The notes beneath the pieces are model-generated. The model saw only the letters and a program-made list of their open reading frames with translations, made no database searches and was not told where the DNA came from. DNA of 64,000 nucleotides from Lineus longissimus (lineage: Eukaryota > Nemertea > Pilidiophora > Heteronemertea > Lineidae): contig NC_088316.1 in assembly GCF_910592395.1 (NCBI RefSeq), forward strand, positions 14,012,001-14,076,000, given 5' to 3'. Shown in pieces: positions 12,930 through 25,875 of the stretch. How positions within the stretch are numbered: the first letter of the stretch is position 1; every line of letters begins with the position of its first letter. The translations under genes were made by a program, and so were the position numbers.

Positions 12930-13035
12930 AGAGGAAGCCACTGCTGGCCACAACAAACAAGCAGCAAACAAAAGACTGCATGGTCGCACACCACATGTTC
13001 TTTTGTTCATTTTGCCTATATTTAGGTTTGTACGG
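12930..13035 (+). repeat. Dispersed repeat shared with 31.03-31.13 kb
   Basis: About 100 bp with a core of GCAGCAAACAAAAGACTG and a TTCTTTTGTTC-type block, matching 31030-31125 in the same orientation. The intron of Rab33 therefore carries a relative of this intergenic sequence. Confidence 0.55.
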
Positions 13036-13639
13036 GTTCGCAGTGACTTCCTCCGGATGGGCTCCTATGGTAAAAGTATTACCCGGAGGACATTGTCACA
13101 TCTGGTCTGCATGGCCTCCTGAAACAGATAGGGTTCTGGTGTCAGAAGTTAAAATGGTTCTTGGAGGTAGATTCTTTCTCTTTATTGAAAAATACAAGGA
13201 GAAAATACAAAGACAAGCTGCCCTCTTCAAAAATCCATTAGGCCAACAAAAATAAAACATGAATAACGTCAAGATTCAGTTAGACCGAAGGTGATACCCA
13301 CCTTGTAGAAGATTTGTGCTAAACACAAGTAATTTTGCTATTTCAGAAGTTGAAATAGGTCAAAATTCGGGCAAAACCATGTGCACCTTGCTGCAATGAT
13401 TGTTCAGCCTGCACTACACAGTCGAAGCCAAAGCAAGCATTGGGAGGCATAAAATGTGACAGGTAGTGGTTTTATGTAACACTCCCACACATTCTTTCAA
13501 GGTTCACAATGTATTTTGTCCTCCGAACAATCAAACAAAGGTGTCAGATGACCAAGGCTAATCCAAGTGCAAGTTGGTAATGTGATATAATGTTGAATAT
13601 TTTTTGGGAGCAGCTAGCCTTAAGCTTTTAGCTCCCTTT
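13036..13639. other. Intergenic, nothing recognised
   Basis: Contains only a short open frame running out of the dispersed repeat. I see no gene. Confidence 0.35.
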
Positions 13640-14450
13640 ATAATTGACGCAGATGACCACATTAACTTGAGTTCGCATTGAATGGTTCATCACCAGTATG
13701 AACCAACATCCCTCAGATGACCAGATTAACTTGAGTTCCCATTGAATGACTTAATTATCACCAGTATGAATCCACATCCCTCAGATGACCACATTAACTT
13801 GAGTTCCCATCGAATGGTTTGTCACCAGTATGATTATGAATCAACATCCCTCAGATGATCACATTAACTTGAGTTCTCATTGATATGTTTATCACCAGCA
13901 TGAATCAACATCCCCTCAGATGACCAATTAACTTGAGTTCCCATTGAATGGTTTATCACCAGCATGAATCATCATCCCCTCAGATGACCAATAAACTCGA
14001 GTTCCCATTGAATGATTTATCACCAGTATGAATCCATATCCATATTGACTTGAGTTCAAATTGAATGGTTTATCACCAGTATGAATCCATATCCATATTA
14101 ACTTGAGTTCCCATTGAATGGTTTATTACCAGCATCAATCAACATCCCCTCAGATGACCAATTAACTTGAGTTCCCATTGAATGGTTTATCACCAGCATG
14201 AATCATCATCCCCTCAGATGACCAATAAACTCGAGTTCCCATTGAATGATTTATCACCAGTATGAATCCATATCCATATTGACTTGAGTTCAAATTGAAT
14301 GGTTTATCACCAGTATGAATCCATATCCACATTAACTTGAGTTCCCATTGATTTTTTATCACCAGCATCTCATCCCGAAGATGACCACATTAACTTGAGT
14401 TCCCATTGCAGTGAATTGTTTATCACCAGTATGAATCATTATCTCTCCGA
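13640..14450. repeat. Satellite array, 13 units of 53-70 bp, with 234 bp higher-order period
   Basis: The motif TTGAGTTCCCATTGAATGG recurs at about 13669, 13731, 13799, 13869, 13933, 13996, 14049, 14103, 14167, 14231, 14283, 14338 and 14395. Four consecutive units (from 13933) are repeated as a block starting at 14167, a 234-235 bp higher-order repeat. Read on the minus strand, units encode HTGDKPFN followed by a stop. That resembles the TGEKPF linker of C2H2 zinc fingers, but the usual Cys/His ligands are absent. Confidence 0.85.
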
Positions 14451-14499
14451 TGATCTAGATGATCACATATGGGTTTATCACCGAGTATGGGCCGCTGCA

Positions 14500-14515
14500 C
14501 CCCCCCCCCCCCCCC
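14500..14515 (+). repeat. Homopolymer C run
   Basis: Sixteen consecutive C residues next to the dispersed repeat copy. A sequencing length error is possible here. Confidence 0.8.
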
Positions 14516-14522
14516 ACCCAGG

Positions 14523-14758
14523 TCCCCTTCTTTAAAGGGACAATATAGGCAGCAGCTAGGCAGGCAAGATAAAGTTACACAAAGTCGCCAATAGGGGTCT
14601 CTCATATCTCACAGTACGTCGAAATGATTCACGCTTGTAGGAGGAATATGTTAAGTGTCGAGTCCGACATGACCAAGGCCTTTAATGTGTGTACTAGTGA
14701 CGGTAGACTCGTCACTTGATAATGGCCAAACTAGCCTTTAGTCCCACTTTAAAAGTAA
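14523..14758 (+). repeat. Dispersed repeat, copy 2 (MITE-like)
   Basis: Starts CTTTAAAGGGACAATA and ends TTAGTCCCACTTTAAAAG, so the ends are inverted relatives of each other. The interior matches 2345-2580. A further isolated end (TTAAAGGGGGACTATAGG) lies at about 15054. A non-autonomous DNA transposon is the likeliest identity. Confidence 0.6.
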
Positions 14759-15639
14759 CAAATCCTACGGAGGGGCATCCTTTTTTTTAAATAAATGTAA
14801 TCTCAAATCTTCCGAAGACTCATCCTGACAACATCTGGCCGTTTCACTCGATACATACTTACTGCGTCAGGAGAAGTAGAAGTCGTTTTGTAGGCCCTGT
14901 TTTGCAAGAGGATGCAAGCATCCGGAGAGTTATCCAATCCGCGTTAGCAGGACATGTGATGTTTGAGATTTCGCGGGAAATTAAATCATAAACATACGTA
15001 CATGTGCAGTTCAAATGGTGAACAATTACGGACTTAGGTTTTGAAAAGGGTTTCTTAAAGGGGGACTATAGGTAGGAGCTTGTAAGAGCTGCGGTAGTGT
15101 CACAGCTAATAAACCATGTCTTTGAGGGAAGTTTTAGGACATAGTCAATCAGAGAAAGTAAGTAGCCTACCACAGAGCCCAAAAAAGTATGAGGAAAATT
15201 AATAAAGACTGTAGAGTGTACTCTAAGTAGGCCGCTATACTTGTCCCAGCTGAAACCCCAGTTGATTGCGACAGTGCTCTGCCAATAAAGGATTACATCT
15301 CATTCCTACACTCTCGACCTGACTGAGTTCAGAATACACCCCCATCATTCGGAGATGCTCGGAGACACTCGTGAATCTACATTGCACTATTCTAGGATGG
15401 GACGGAGAAATTCGATCTACCATGTTCTTATGCTGAGTGTTGACTGTTCTATATATCAAATCCTACTTGCTGACTTTGAGCTGGTAATCTGTGGGTCAGT
15501 CTCCGGTCATGTAATGATGAAGCAAAATACAATTTATAGTGTCTACTCCAGGGTTGTGACTGTCTTCGGAGAGTGTGTGACTAACATACATAAATTGGTC
15601 AATTTGACACATACAAATCTCTCCGATTTTCATGATCAA
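14759..15639. other. Intergenic, one isolated repeat end
   Basis: Apart from the element end at about 15054 nothing is recognised. The longer open frames here run into the downstream minisatellite and look spurious. Confidence 0.35.
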
Positions 15640-15776
15640 GGTCTGGTTGTGGCAGCATCTGCAATCTTGTCAGGTCTGGTTGTGACAGCATATGCTGTAC
15701 TATCAGGTCTGGTTGTGACAGCATGTTATGGTATGGTTGTTGCACTATCTGCTGTCTCTTCAGGTCTGGTGGTTTG
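15640..15776 (+). repeat. Minisatellite, about 46 bp unit
   Basis: Three to four imperfect copies of a unit built on CAGGTCTGGTTGTGACAGCA. It gives an open frame by virtue of its length but has no independent coding evidence. Confidence 0.7.
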
Positions 15777-17746
15777 ATTTCATGCAATCCCTTTCTGAAA
15801 ATGATCAGGTATTCACCATGTGAAAATGAGACACATTTTTCCTAAGGGTGAAGACAAGGTCCACCCTGTAAGAAACATGGTGCACTACGTTGGGCGAGAG
15901 TACACATCTAGATCAGACAGAGTATGCATAGTGAAGGGGCGGTATGGCACATCCAGCAAAGACTTGGTACACTCTCTGGCAACATGGCGAGCTATAGGCC
16001 TATCGACATCGAGGTAAGATTATAAAGCTGATTTTGTCCGCAAGTGGAATACCAGTATTATCTCATCCAGGAAGACAAGGGACCTGATTCGCCTTGAGTG
16101 AGGACAGCATTTTTGGGGACGAAGTAGCGAGGCTAATTCGTATTTCCCACGTAATGAACTGATGGTGGCGTCACCTGTTATTTGTAGAAAGAACTCCGAC
16201 ATCCCTCGAAGTGTACATCGAGGATGTAACAATTCGCTAGAAAAGGCTAATTGCCATCAAAAATTACTATCGCATCATCAATAGTAGGCAAGTCTGGTAC
16301 AGTGAAATAGATGATTAGTGCAATCATCATAGCCCAAACGTCAATTCTGATGTGTGTGCCGATTGGTAGTTGCTTGCTGGTTTGTTAAAAACATGGTAAA
16401 AGAAGAGAGAACAACTATAGCCTAACTAACTGATAACTCTTGACTTGAGTCTTCATCTCTTTGCTACTCTCACTTTTCAGCTTGCTGTCCTGTGTAGGCC
16501 TACATTTGGATGTCTATATGATATGCACTTATGCACTGCATGCCAGACATGCATCAGTGATCATGTACTGTGTAGTGTGTATAGAGAGTGTGGCAGTGGT
16601 GCACTTGCTGCTGTAAATAATGGACCTTTTCGTCAAAAACAAACAACAAGGTCCAGGGCCCAAACAACAAGGTCCAGGGCCCACAAACAGAACAGATCCG
16701 CATATAGGCTGGCGACGGATATTCGGAACACATCTGAGACAGAGGGCGTAAATTCAGCTTGGTCAACAGTCAATGTCAATGTCAATGACTGTCACAAGCC
16801 TCTGGCGCTGTGCCTGTGTTGTGCAAACCGAAACTTACCTTAAGTTTTCCGGTCTCCATTGCTAATTTGGCTGCTTGGCGTAGTAAAATATAACACCTGT
16901 GGCTGTGGCCCTTTGAGGTCTGGTGGTCAGCGCCCAAAAAAACTTCTTCAAAATATCAGACAGGACTCTGTGAATGCGTCATAGTCCAAGCCAAAGCTGA
17001 AAAGCTCAGGGGCCCCCTTCTTGAAATCCTGGATCTGCCTGGCCTGCTGGGTGAATAATGCTCATCTCGCCCTTTGAGGAGGAATAGCAGCTGGAAAATA
17101 ACACATCAGGGCAGTGGGAAAGCTGAAGAAGAAGAAGTGGGAAACTTCTTCCCAAGTCTGAGCCTGTTCATAGTTTGGAAAAAGTATTCTTGTGTGAACT
17201 ATGCAACTGTCCTATCTCTTAATCTGTTTGTCTTCTTCTTATAAAACATAGGCTACCCCATTTTATTCGTCAGCTGACTTGCATTAGCCATTGTGCAGTA
17301 TATCATGATCTGGAAAGTTATTTGGTTTCCCACTCTGGGCACATGATCTTCCTTCTACTGTGTTACAAGTTAAATCTTTCGAAGTGCTATTCAAGATAAC
17401 CATTGTTATGTGTTTTTTATTTTCAATCTTATTTGGCTGGATGCCAGACGAATGTGAACTAGAAAGTAGGTTTCTAGGTTGACAAGTTTCTAATTATACT
17501 CCATACTGAGTGAGGGGAATTGTACTGATAGGAGATCATGCATGTGATGTGGCATATTGTCATCGTTTACCCACTTGTTGGAGGAGACAGTTTTATGTGG
17601 TGACTCGTTCAATTTCAGTGGGATGTAGAAGGTGAAAAAAATGTTTCTTTTGACAGGTATCGACATTGCAGATGTCATGCCTCGAAAATTTGGCGGTTTG
17701 TTGTACATTACAACTAGCTTATATCTATCTGAAATCTATTTTGCAG
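15777..17746. other. Rab30 upstream region
   Basis: Contains a perfect 21 bp tandem duplication at about 16638-16682 (CAACAAGGTCCAGGGCC core). Otherwise I see only chance frames. A strong acceptor (TCTATTTTGCAG, ending 17746) precedes the Rab30 start, so a non-coding first exon and the promoter probably lie somewhere in this stretch. Confidence 0.4.
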
Positions 17747-17867
17747 GTGGTGATGACTTTGCTCAACTATTCAATAATTACGCCCGTCTTTCTGCTGTGA
17801 CCCTCAAAAAGGGCTTCTTCAATTACTCATTAAAGACTCATAGTTCGGAAACAAGAACTTCTTCAGA

Positions 17868-19630
17868 ATGGAGGATTATAAATACTTGTTCAAGGTTGTC
17901 CTGGTTGGAAATGCAGGAGTTGGAAAGACTTGTTTAGTGAGAAGATTTACACAGGTAAATTATGACTTAATTTTGTTCCCCCTGGGTTTCATGTCAGTCT
18001 GTGAGTGTGAAGCCACATCCAGGAGCACTGTGGCAGGAACAAAACACATCCAGATCATGTTGTGCCAGTTGGTTTGTTCCACTTTCAAATTAATTTTGCG
18101 CAATTTTGCCCAAAGTGTGAGTGAAATAATATACCAGTGCCTGGCCTTCTCTGAGAAGTCTTGAAACCCAAGGACTGTAGCTACAAATGTAGAAGGGTGC
18201 AGGGGGGCTTCCCCAAGGGCTAACTCAAAAACATATTTTTCATGCAGATTTTGGACGATGTACATGACTGATGGAGGCCAAAAGCTATGGGCCTGCATCC
18301 CTGTTTGTCATACTAAGGCCTAGTAAGGAGATAGCAATGAAATCGTCTTATCTTCTGAACTAAATTCTTTGTATGAGGCTGACAGTCTTCTATCATTTCG
18401 TTTCAGGGTTTATTCCCACCGGGTCAGGGTGCTACGATAGGAGTAGATTTCATGATCAAAACTGTTGAAGTAGATGGCGATAGAGTTAAGGTACTTGTGC
18501 TGATGTATTCTAGATGTTTGAATTGTTTGATGAAAGTCAATCAAAGGCAGAAATTGATTTGTACAATGAGCGAGTTAGCTGTTGACTTCGTAAACCAAAT
18601 GGACCACATCACCCATGTCACTTATGTGCCACATTTTGACGGCCATGATTCGACGTATTTGTTGCTAATTATAAAAGGAAATGTTTCTAAAGTTTTGTTT
18701 TCGTCCATTTTCAGCTTCAGATCTGGGATACTGCTGGTCAGGAACGTTTTCGTTCGATCACACAGAGTTACTACAAGTCAGCGAATGCATTAATATTAGT
18801 GTATGACATCAGCTGCCAGCCTTCTTTTGATTGTCTTCCTCAGTGGTTGAGTGAAATTGACATGTACGCTAGCACGAAAGTATTGACATATCTAGTTGGT
18901 GAGTACATTTGATCAAATCCTAGGAAGCACAAGGTGAAACTCTGCTGACTATGAACTGTGCACTGCCACCTTCTTTAAGAAACACCTTAACAGAATAGGC
19001 TTACGAGAATCTGCTCGATTTGAGTGTAAGGAAGCACAAGGTGACTCCAGCTCATGTGCTTCAGACCTGCTTCCTAATACGAGGAATACTGGACAAGGGA
19101 CACCACCGTGATCACAAAACTCGGGGCGTGGTCACAGAACTCTCGGGGAAAAGCGGACTTTGTTGTTGCAGAAAGTGTGTACAACTAGAAATTGGTGTGC
19201 TGGACACAACTTATCTTTTTACTACATGTAAGAGAATCTCTATCCTTGGCAAGACGAATGATGTTGATGATAATGAAGACCAAATCAAAGAATAATCTAG
19301 TACGATTAGATAAAACAAATGCTGAAATAGATTTGTTTGTGTTCTTATGCCTGAATTTCACACACTTTTCTTCCAGGTAACAAGACGGATCGTGTAAACC
19401 AACGAGAAATTCCTGTGCACATTGCCGAAGAATTCGCGAGACGTTATGGGATGCGTTTTCTGGAAACCTCGGCAAAAGAGGCGGATAATGTTGAACGTTT
19501 ATTTATGGAGATTGCTAAAGAACTTGCGCAACAAGCTCGAGAAAATGACATACGACCACGATATGAAACGGAACTGACCGCAGGAGCCACTGCGCCACCT
19601 AGTAGCTTCACTACTTGCTGCAAGATATAA
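17868..19630 (+). CDS. RAB30: Ras-related small GTPase Rab30, complete, 4 exons
   Basis: Coding exons are 17868-17954, 18407-18490, 18715-18898 and 19377-19630, all with GT-AG junctions, giving 202 residues; human RAB30 has 203. The P-loop GNAGVGKT is at residues 14-21. Switch I carries the ATIGVDF signature, and WDTAGQE is at 61-67. The guanine-specificity motifs are NKTD (120-123) and ETSAK (148-152). The C-terminus TTCCKI supplies a dicysteine for geranylgeranylation, placing it on membranes. RAB30 family members act at the Golgi and in exocytic trafficking. The exon-1 phrase [20 protein letters not shown] and exon-2 [18 protein letters not shown] are diagnostic of Rab30 rather than Rab1 or Rab8. 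An acceptor at 17746 implies at least one upstream untranslated exon. A polyadenylation-like AATAAA lies at about 19757. Confidence 0.96.
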
Positions 19631-22600
19631 AGTTGTGGCTTGTTTACATATCATCAGTTTCGAGATGAAGTTTCTACCTGGCTGCATCACATCTGCAAAT
19701 TCACCTTATTCAAGAAAGAAAACAAACTGGATTTTGAATCACTGTTGATGTTATTGTAATAAAAAAACCTGCTTCAGTAGTTGAAATTCCAATTTAGCTC
19801 AGTTCAGTATTCATACTTATCCAATTTCTAACTCTCCCAGTCTTGATGTGACATGTGTGGATTTGTGACTGGCAGATTGATGTTGTGATGTTTTGACACT
19901 TTTGGGCATGAGGTAACATTTGACAAACCAAATTCAATGAGGAGGCGTAGTAGCTACCAGGCTTCATTCGTTCTGCATTATTTTAGCCCAAATTGAGACT
20001 GAGGGCATGAAAAAGGCTGTGTGCACTTTTGATGACCCAATTAGAAAAAAATAGGGAGTCTGAAACAGAAAAAAAGGCAAATGGTTTCAGGATGTGATGT
20101 GGTCATGTTGAACAAAACCTTCTCTATGATTGTCATTCTGTGAATGAATGTGTGTGGTTTTCTTTTTTTTATAAATTCAGTTGGTGTGAAGTATGATTGT
20201 GTTGCAATAGTGTTCTCGGGCCGTGCAATTTCAATGGATATGTTGTGACTGAGAGTTATGGAGTTTTTGCGATCAGCTTTGTGTACTTCCAGGTTGAGGT
20301 TATAAGGGTTAATGTGGGTGCATGTAAAAATGGAATATGCTGAATGTGTATTCGAAATTCTCAACTGATACATTTCAAACTAGTCGAAATCATACATAGC
20401 CAATTGAGTATTCATATAAACCTTGCATTTCAGTTCTTCACTTCTACAGAAGATGTGCTGTCCCTGTTAAATTTGGGCTTACTCGTGTCGGCTTTGTTGA
20501 AGCACTATACTAGACCCACCAATTTTCGTTATTTGTGTCATGATGTTTGCTTTGAAACGGTTTCAAAAGTAGCCTTACTGTGAGAAATAATTTTAACTTT
20601 AACCTGATTTTAATGTAGCGGTATTTCAATCCCATTTGTCCAGGCTTAACCAATTCGTTGTTGGCTGTGACTAATTCTAAAATAGATAAAAATGATGCCA
20701 AATCTTTCGTGTGTCTTTTATACACTTACCAGTTCACAAAAAACGTACACCATGCACTGTGTGTTATCGTTAATATTCAAGGATTTCACTGTTTTTGTGC
20801 TTGTCTAAAACATTGTCAATATTTTCTTATTTGATAGATCATTCCTATCGTAATACTCAGTAAATTACTACAATTTTAAAGAGCTAGGGTGTTGGCACTG
20901 TTGTTTTGCATGCCTTGTCAAAAATCTAATAACTGTCGAAAAAATAACGATAATCCTTAGCAGATTATTCAATTCACCAAATTACCATGCCTCACAGCCC
21001 AAGTCTTCCTGTTGCACTTGTTGATAAGTTGGTCGGGTACCACTATTTTTTGTTGAGAAGTGTGTTAAATTATCTGGTTATTGTCCCACCCTCCTTATTT
21101 TTGTGATACACGAAAAAATCATTTCAAAAATCATTTTAAGCATGGCGTGTTGGTCTTTCATTCAGGTGATTCCTATTTGTCGTGGTCACATTGGTCACCA
21201 ATCTTAGCAATACGTGTGCCAATTATGATGCTGTATCAGTGATTGTCATAGCTAGATGTTCATACATGTATGTAGATGTTAATATTATTCAGTGTGACAT
21301 GGGAAATGCAAAAATTTGACCTTGAATTTTAAAAGTGCTTTACAGATGCAACACATGTGGCTGATGTGTGCAATTATATCAAATGCCGTGTGGTTTAGTT
21401 TAAAATTAATTCTAAGTAGTAGTTTGAAATACTAAAAATATCAATTTATGAGCAAAGCTTTCTTCAAAAGTCTCAGTGTGGACATCATCAGCTCTATAAA
21501 TGATATTGAGTGACCCTTTGAGAGGGATTGACCTCCCAATCACAAGAGGAATGACCGATTGTAAGTTCAATGGAAATTTTTTGCATTGTTCTTGTCCAAA
21601 TGTTTATGAAAACTAGTGTTGATAAAAGTGTAGCTTCGTTATAAAGTAGGCTTGGTTATCTTTCAACTTGGTGTAGAATATTGAGTGGTGATGCGTCGTG
21701 ATTCTTTCTAAGTGGATAATGTGAATCACTACTTGCTGCACTATTATTGCAGGTAGACATAGTTCTAGTTTAGCTTTCTTCAGAGGAATTTTGTTTGGTT
21801 GCTCGGCTGACCGCTGGGTACGAGTGGACTCATTTTATAGTGCTGTGTTCATAACAATTTGGAACTTGGAATATGCTCATCTGATATGATGGTCTATACT
21901 CGTAAGTTCTTTAGATTTGCAAACAATGAGTCTACTGCATTATGGATGTGAACTTCTGTGTAATTAGAACTTGCAGGCATTGGTAGGCAGTGTCTCAAAG
22001 AAAATATATGCCTCTCTCTCAGTATGCATCCGAATAAAATCAAATACTTCACAGTAAAATCAAAAAAAGTTTTAGTCACTGGCATGCAGCTCATCGTCCA
22101 GTTAATTGCCATTGCTCAATGTAAAAGGGGACCAAGTACAACGTTTTTGGAGACACCTTTTACTGGAATATTTCCACCATGGAATTCCTCCAGTTATGTG
22201 TTTTAGTCTGCTCCAGCTTCCATCTAAACCAGAAACTCACTATTAGTTTCTGATCGGACGTAATTCTCTGAAGTTAGCTGAGTTAGATTTCTGCTTGCTG
22301 CATCTTGACGTCTTATTCTGATTTCAGTAAATCCGCATGCAGTGTTTTACTTGAAATGTTTGTATAATGCTTTTTATGACTGTACATAAAATTGCATCAT
22401 TATCTAGAAAAGTGCAATGTATCAATTTGGCATTGTTTATGAAGTTGTATAAATGTTCAGAGAGTGGGAAATGCTGTGTAGTATTATCATCATAGGTCAG
22501 TCGACTAATACCATAATGTGTTAATTTTATCGCTGTGTTGGAACAATATCTGTGGTTGATAATTATAAATGTGAACAGTTTTATAAGAAAATACCCACTG

Positions 22601-23700
22601 TTTCTTTGTAAAAAGCTACATTGTCACTGGCCTTCATCAGAGTTTTATTGAAAACAAGACAATCTGAAACATATTTGGCTTCAGTTGTTTTGAAAATGAG
22701 TTGTGAACACACCGTGCATTCATGATAACAAAAATTATACTTCTTATACATGCAGCTAATAATAAAATACAAAAACTTGAAAAAGCTTCCACGGCCCAAA
22801 GTAGCTTTATGCATCGAATGAACGCGTCTATGTGTAATTATTTGTCAATATACACTATGCATTGTATCTTCTTTTATTTTGACTGCCAGTTTTATCATTA
22901 TTTGGATTTCAGCGTTTCAAAGTCATGAGATGACAATATGATATCACCCACCAACTGATATATTGCAGCCACGATTGTTGTCTACCGTGCTCTGGATTCC
23001 GAATTCATCCGGTAAATAAATATGGTGCTTTTCCTGACTGGGGATACTACCCAGAAGACCCTCATCTGGAAAGAGACAGATTGGCAATGGCAATTAGAAA
23101 AGTTTTTGTTAGGATGCATTTACAGCAGTTTTGATTTGTTTGTTATTCTATCCTCTGGTTTGTTTGTTTTCATTGTCTTGCTAGACACACATGGTCAGGA
23201 TCAATGTGGTCATATATATATATAAATATATATTCTAGATCTTTTCATTGTACAAGATTCTAGGCGGAAGATCTCTATTTCATTGTTATTATACATTATT
23301 TTTGTGATGTCTTATGATTTCTGTATCTTTCATAAAGGGTTAAAAGAGAAGAGAATGGAGTTGTGGGATGTGGGAAACCACCGGGTTTCCTGCTGTTATG
23401 GAATCAAAGCTTTACTATTGCATAATTGCCTGAGATGTTCAATTGTTTTATGAACAGAACTTCTGAAGCTTTACCCTTGTATTTGTACTGGGCTATTTGG
23501 CTGTTATTGCTATACGATACTCACTACTGCATGATGTTTGGTCAGTGGCCTTAATTAAGTACAAGCTGATGTCATTTATATTTCCGTTCTGGGGTTTACA
23601 AGTTGTCATCTAAAGCCGTTGTCTTCTGATTGGTCTCTACTTGGACAAGTCTGGACCAAATTCCAAAAGGTGTAAACAGCCTTCATCGAATACTGAATAG
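19631..23700 (+). other. Rab30 3' flanking / probable 3' UTR, AT-rich
   Basis: About 4 kb of AT-rich sequence without genes. AATAAA-like signals at about 19757 and further downstream allow short or long 3' UTRs. A TA dinucleotide tract lies at 23211-23236. No splice-bounded coding exon is visible on either strand. Confidence 0.4.
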
Positions 23701-23757
23701 GCTGATTCAGGGCCTCAATGTATGTTTCAGCATACGGTATATCAGCCCTGAATCAGT
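23701..23757. other. Hairpin, 12 bp perfect stem plus inner 5 bp stem
   Basis: CTGATTCAGGGC (23702-23713) pairs perfectly with GCCCTGAATCAG (23745-23756). Inside, GTATG (23720-23724) pairs with CATAC (23731-23735) around a 6-base loop. The 57-base size and two-tier stem resemble a miRNA precursor or a structured UTR element. Expression is unknown. Confidence 0.45.
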
Positions 23758-24491
23758 CTTTCCATAAAATGCACTTTCGGCTTAAACGCTCTTTGCGAAT
23801 TCTGTCCTTCGGGTTATTTAAAAGATTTGTATTGTTGAATTTTGTGTCCTTTTATGCCTGATGTGTTGCCCGTGTCGTGGTAGCATGTTGATGCAAGTCT
23901 TCTGTATGCCGAATTGTATTATTGTTGCTTATATATGTATAAGGAAATACGTGATAAAGCTGGTCAGATAAAACTAAAATCTCTTCAATTTATTCAGTAA
24001 TTCTGGTCAGAATGCCCTTATTCGCTGACTGCAGCAGGCTAGTCTTCAGCAGCTATTCTCCTACAAGATGCCAACCGAAGTTTTACCACAGTAGCTAGGA
24101 TCTCCAGGCAGCTGCATGTGGCCTCGGAGAAGACCTGTCACAAAGGGGACAAGTCTGGAGTATACAAAGTCCATATTGTACCAGTTCATCATGTCTGGAG
24201 TGTATCAGAAGCTTGATGAGCTGCAAATTCGAAGATGGTTTGTCCACATTCCTGCAATAGCCTTTGATATTGGCCACCGCTCATCTAGACACTTGGTGCA
24301 ATCACATATTGACAATGGGAGTGTGCTTTGATATATCTGCTGGAAGTAATTATTATCCAAACAAACTATTGATTTTGCTTGTGAGACCAAGCAATATTAA
24401 CTAATAAGAGATAATCACAAAACAGTGGACAACTCAACAGCTATCTATCAAAGGACATTTTAATAAAACTGATGATGCATGAGCAGTTGTA
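23758..24491. other. Intergenic, nothing recognised
   Basis: Only short chance frames. No repeats shared with neighbours until the minisatellite begins. Confidence 0.35.
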
Positions 24492-25875
24492 CGAACACTT
24501 GTCACCTCAAGTTCAAGATGTGGTGTTGTAATCCCCAGTTGTAGATGAGGCATCATCTCCTCCAGTTTAATGAGACAATGTCACCAGCAGTTCCAGATGA
24601 GACACTGTCACCTCGAGTTCAAGTATAAAGCTAATGTCACCTCCATATCCAAATGAGACACTGTCACCTCCACTTACAGATGAGACACTGTCATCTCCAG
24701 TTCAAGTAAGACAATGTCACCACCACTTCCAGATGAGACACTATCATCTCCAGTTCAAGTAAGACAATGTCACCACCACTTCCAGATGAGACACTGTCAT
24801 CTCCAGTTCAAGTAAGACAATGTCACCACTACTTCCAGATGAGACACTATCATCTCCAGTTCAAGTAAGACAATGTCACCACTACTTCCAGATGAGACAC
24901 TATCATCTCCAAGTAAGACAATGTCACCACCACTTCCAGATGAGGCACTATCACCTCCAGTTCAAGTAAGACAATGTCACCACCACTTCCAGATGAGACA
25001 CTGTCATCTCCAGTTCAAGTAAGACAATGTCTCCTCCACTTCCAAATGAGACACTGTCATCTCCAGTTCAAGTATAAGACAATGTCTCCTCCACTTCCAA
25101 ATGAGACACTGTCATCTCCAGTTCAAGTAAGACAATGTCACCACTACTTCCAGATGAGACACTATCATCTCCAGTTCAAGTAAGACAATGTCACCACTAC
25201 TTCCAGATGAGACACTATCATCTCCAGTTCAAGTAAGACAATGTCACCACTACTTCCAGATGAGACACTATCATCTCCAAGTAAGACAATGTCACCACCA
25301 CTTCCAGATGAGGCACTATCACCTCCAGTTCAAGTAAGACAATGTCACCACCACTTCCAGATGAGACACTGTCATCTCCAGTTCAAGTAAGACAATGTCT
25401 CCTCCACTTCCAAATGAGACACTGTCATCTCCAGTTCAAGTATAAGACAATGTCTCATCCACTTCCAAATGAGACACTGTCATCTCCAGTTCAAGTAAGA
25501 CAATGTCTCCTCCACTTCCAGATGAGACACTGTCATCTCCAGTTCAAGTAAGACAATGTCACCACCACTTCCAGATGAGGCACTGTCATCTCCAGTTCAA
25601 ATAAGACACTGTCTCCTCCACTTCCAGATGAGACACTGTCATCTCCAGTTCAAGTAAGACAATGGGGTGATATGAATTAAGACGAGCAAATGCTTTTTTC
25701 TAAAACTCCGCATACATTTACACTAGGCCTTTCTGTACAAAATTGAAGTAAAAGCATTCGCTAGTCTTTATTCATATTGTCACCACCACTTCCAGATGAG
25801 GCACTGTCAGCTCCAGTTCAAATAAGACACTGTCACCACCACTTCCAGATGAGACACCAACACCTCCAGTATGAG
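24492..25875 (+). repeat. Minisatellite array, about 46-53 bp unit, 368 bp higher-order repeat
   Basis: Units read AGACAATGTCACC-ACCACTTCCAGATG-AGACACTGTCATCTCC-AGTTCAAGTA with few changes. A block starting at 24901 recurs at 25269, an offset of 368 bp, so a multi-unit segment was duplicated recently. The array is interrupted at 25670-25777 by a small transposable element and resumes to about 25875. Frames inside it contain stops at every period and are not genes. Confidence 0.9.
25670..25777. mobile_element. 108 bp MITE inserted in the minisatellite
   Basis: The left end ATATGAATTAAGACGAGC and the right end (reverse complement) ATATGAATAAAGACTAGC form 28 bp terminal inverted repeats running into AAATGCTTTT/GAATGCTTTT. 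Minisatellite units flank it on both sides, so it inserted after the array existed. No coding capacity. Confidence 0.75.

Noticed and set aside
15355-15777. 140-codon plus-strand frame
   Set aside because: Its second half is a minisatellite; no coding signature in the first half.
16445-16843. 132-codon plus-strand frame
   Set aside because: No start context, no splice partners, contains a 21 bp tandem repeat and shows no family motif.
24974-25551. Repeated MSPPLPDETLSS-type reading frames
   Set aside because: Produced by the minisatellite period; stops recur in each unit.
24492-25875. Regular repeat array considered as CRISPR
   Set aside because: Units are directly abutting with no unique spacers and the genome is animal.
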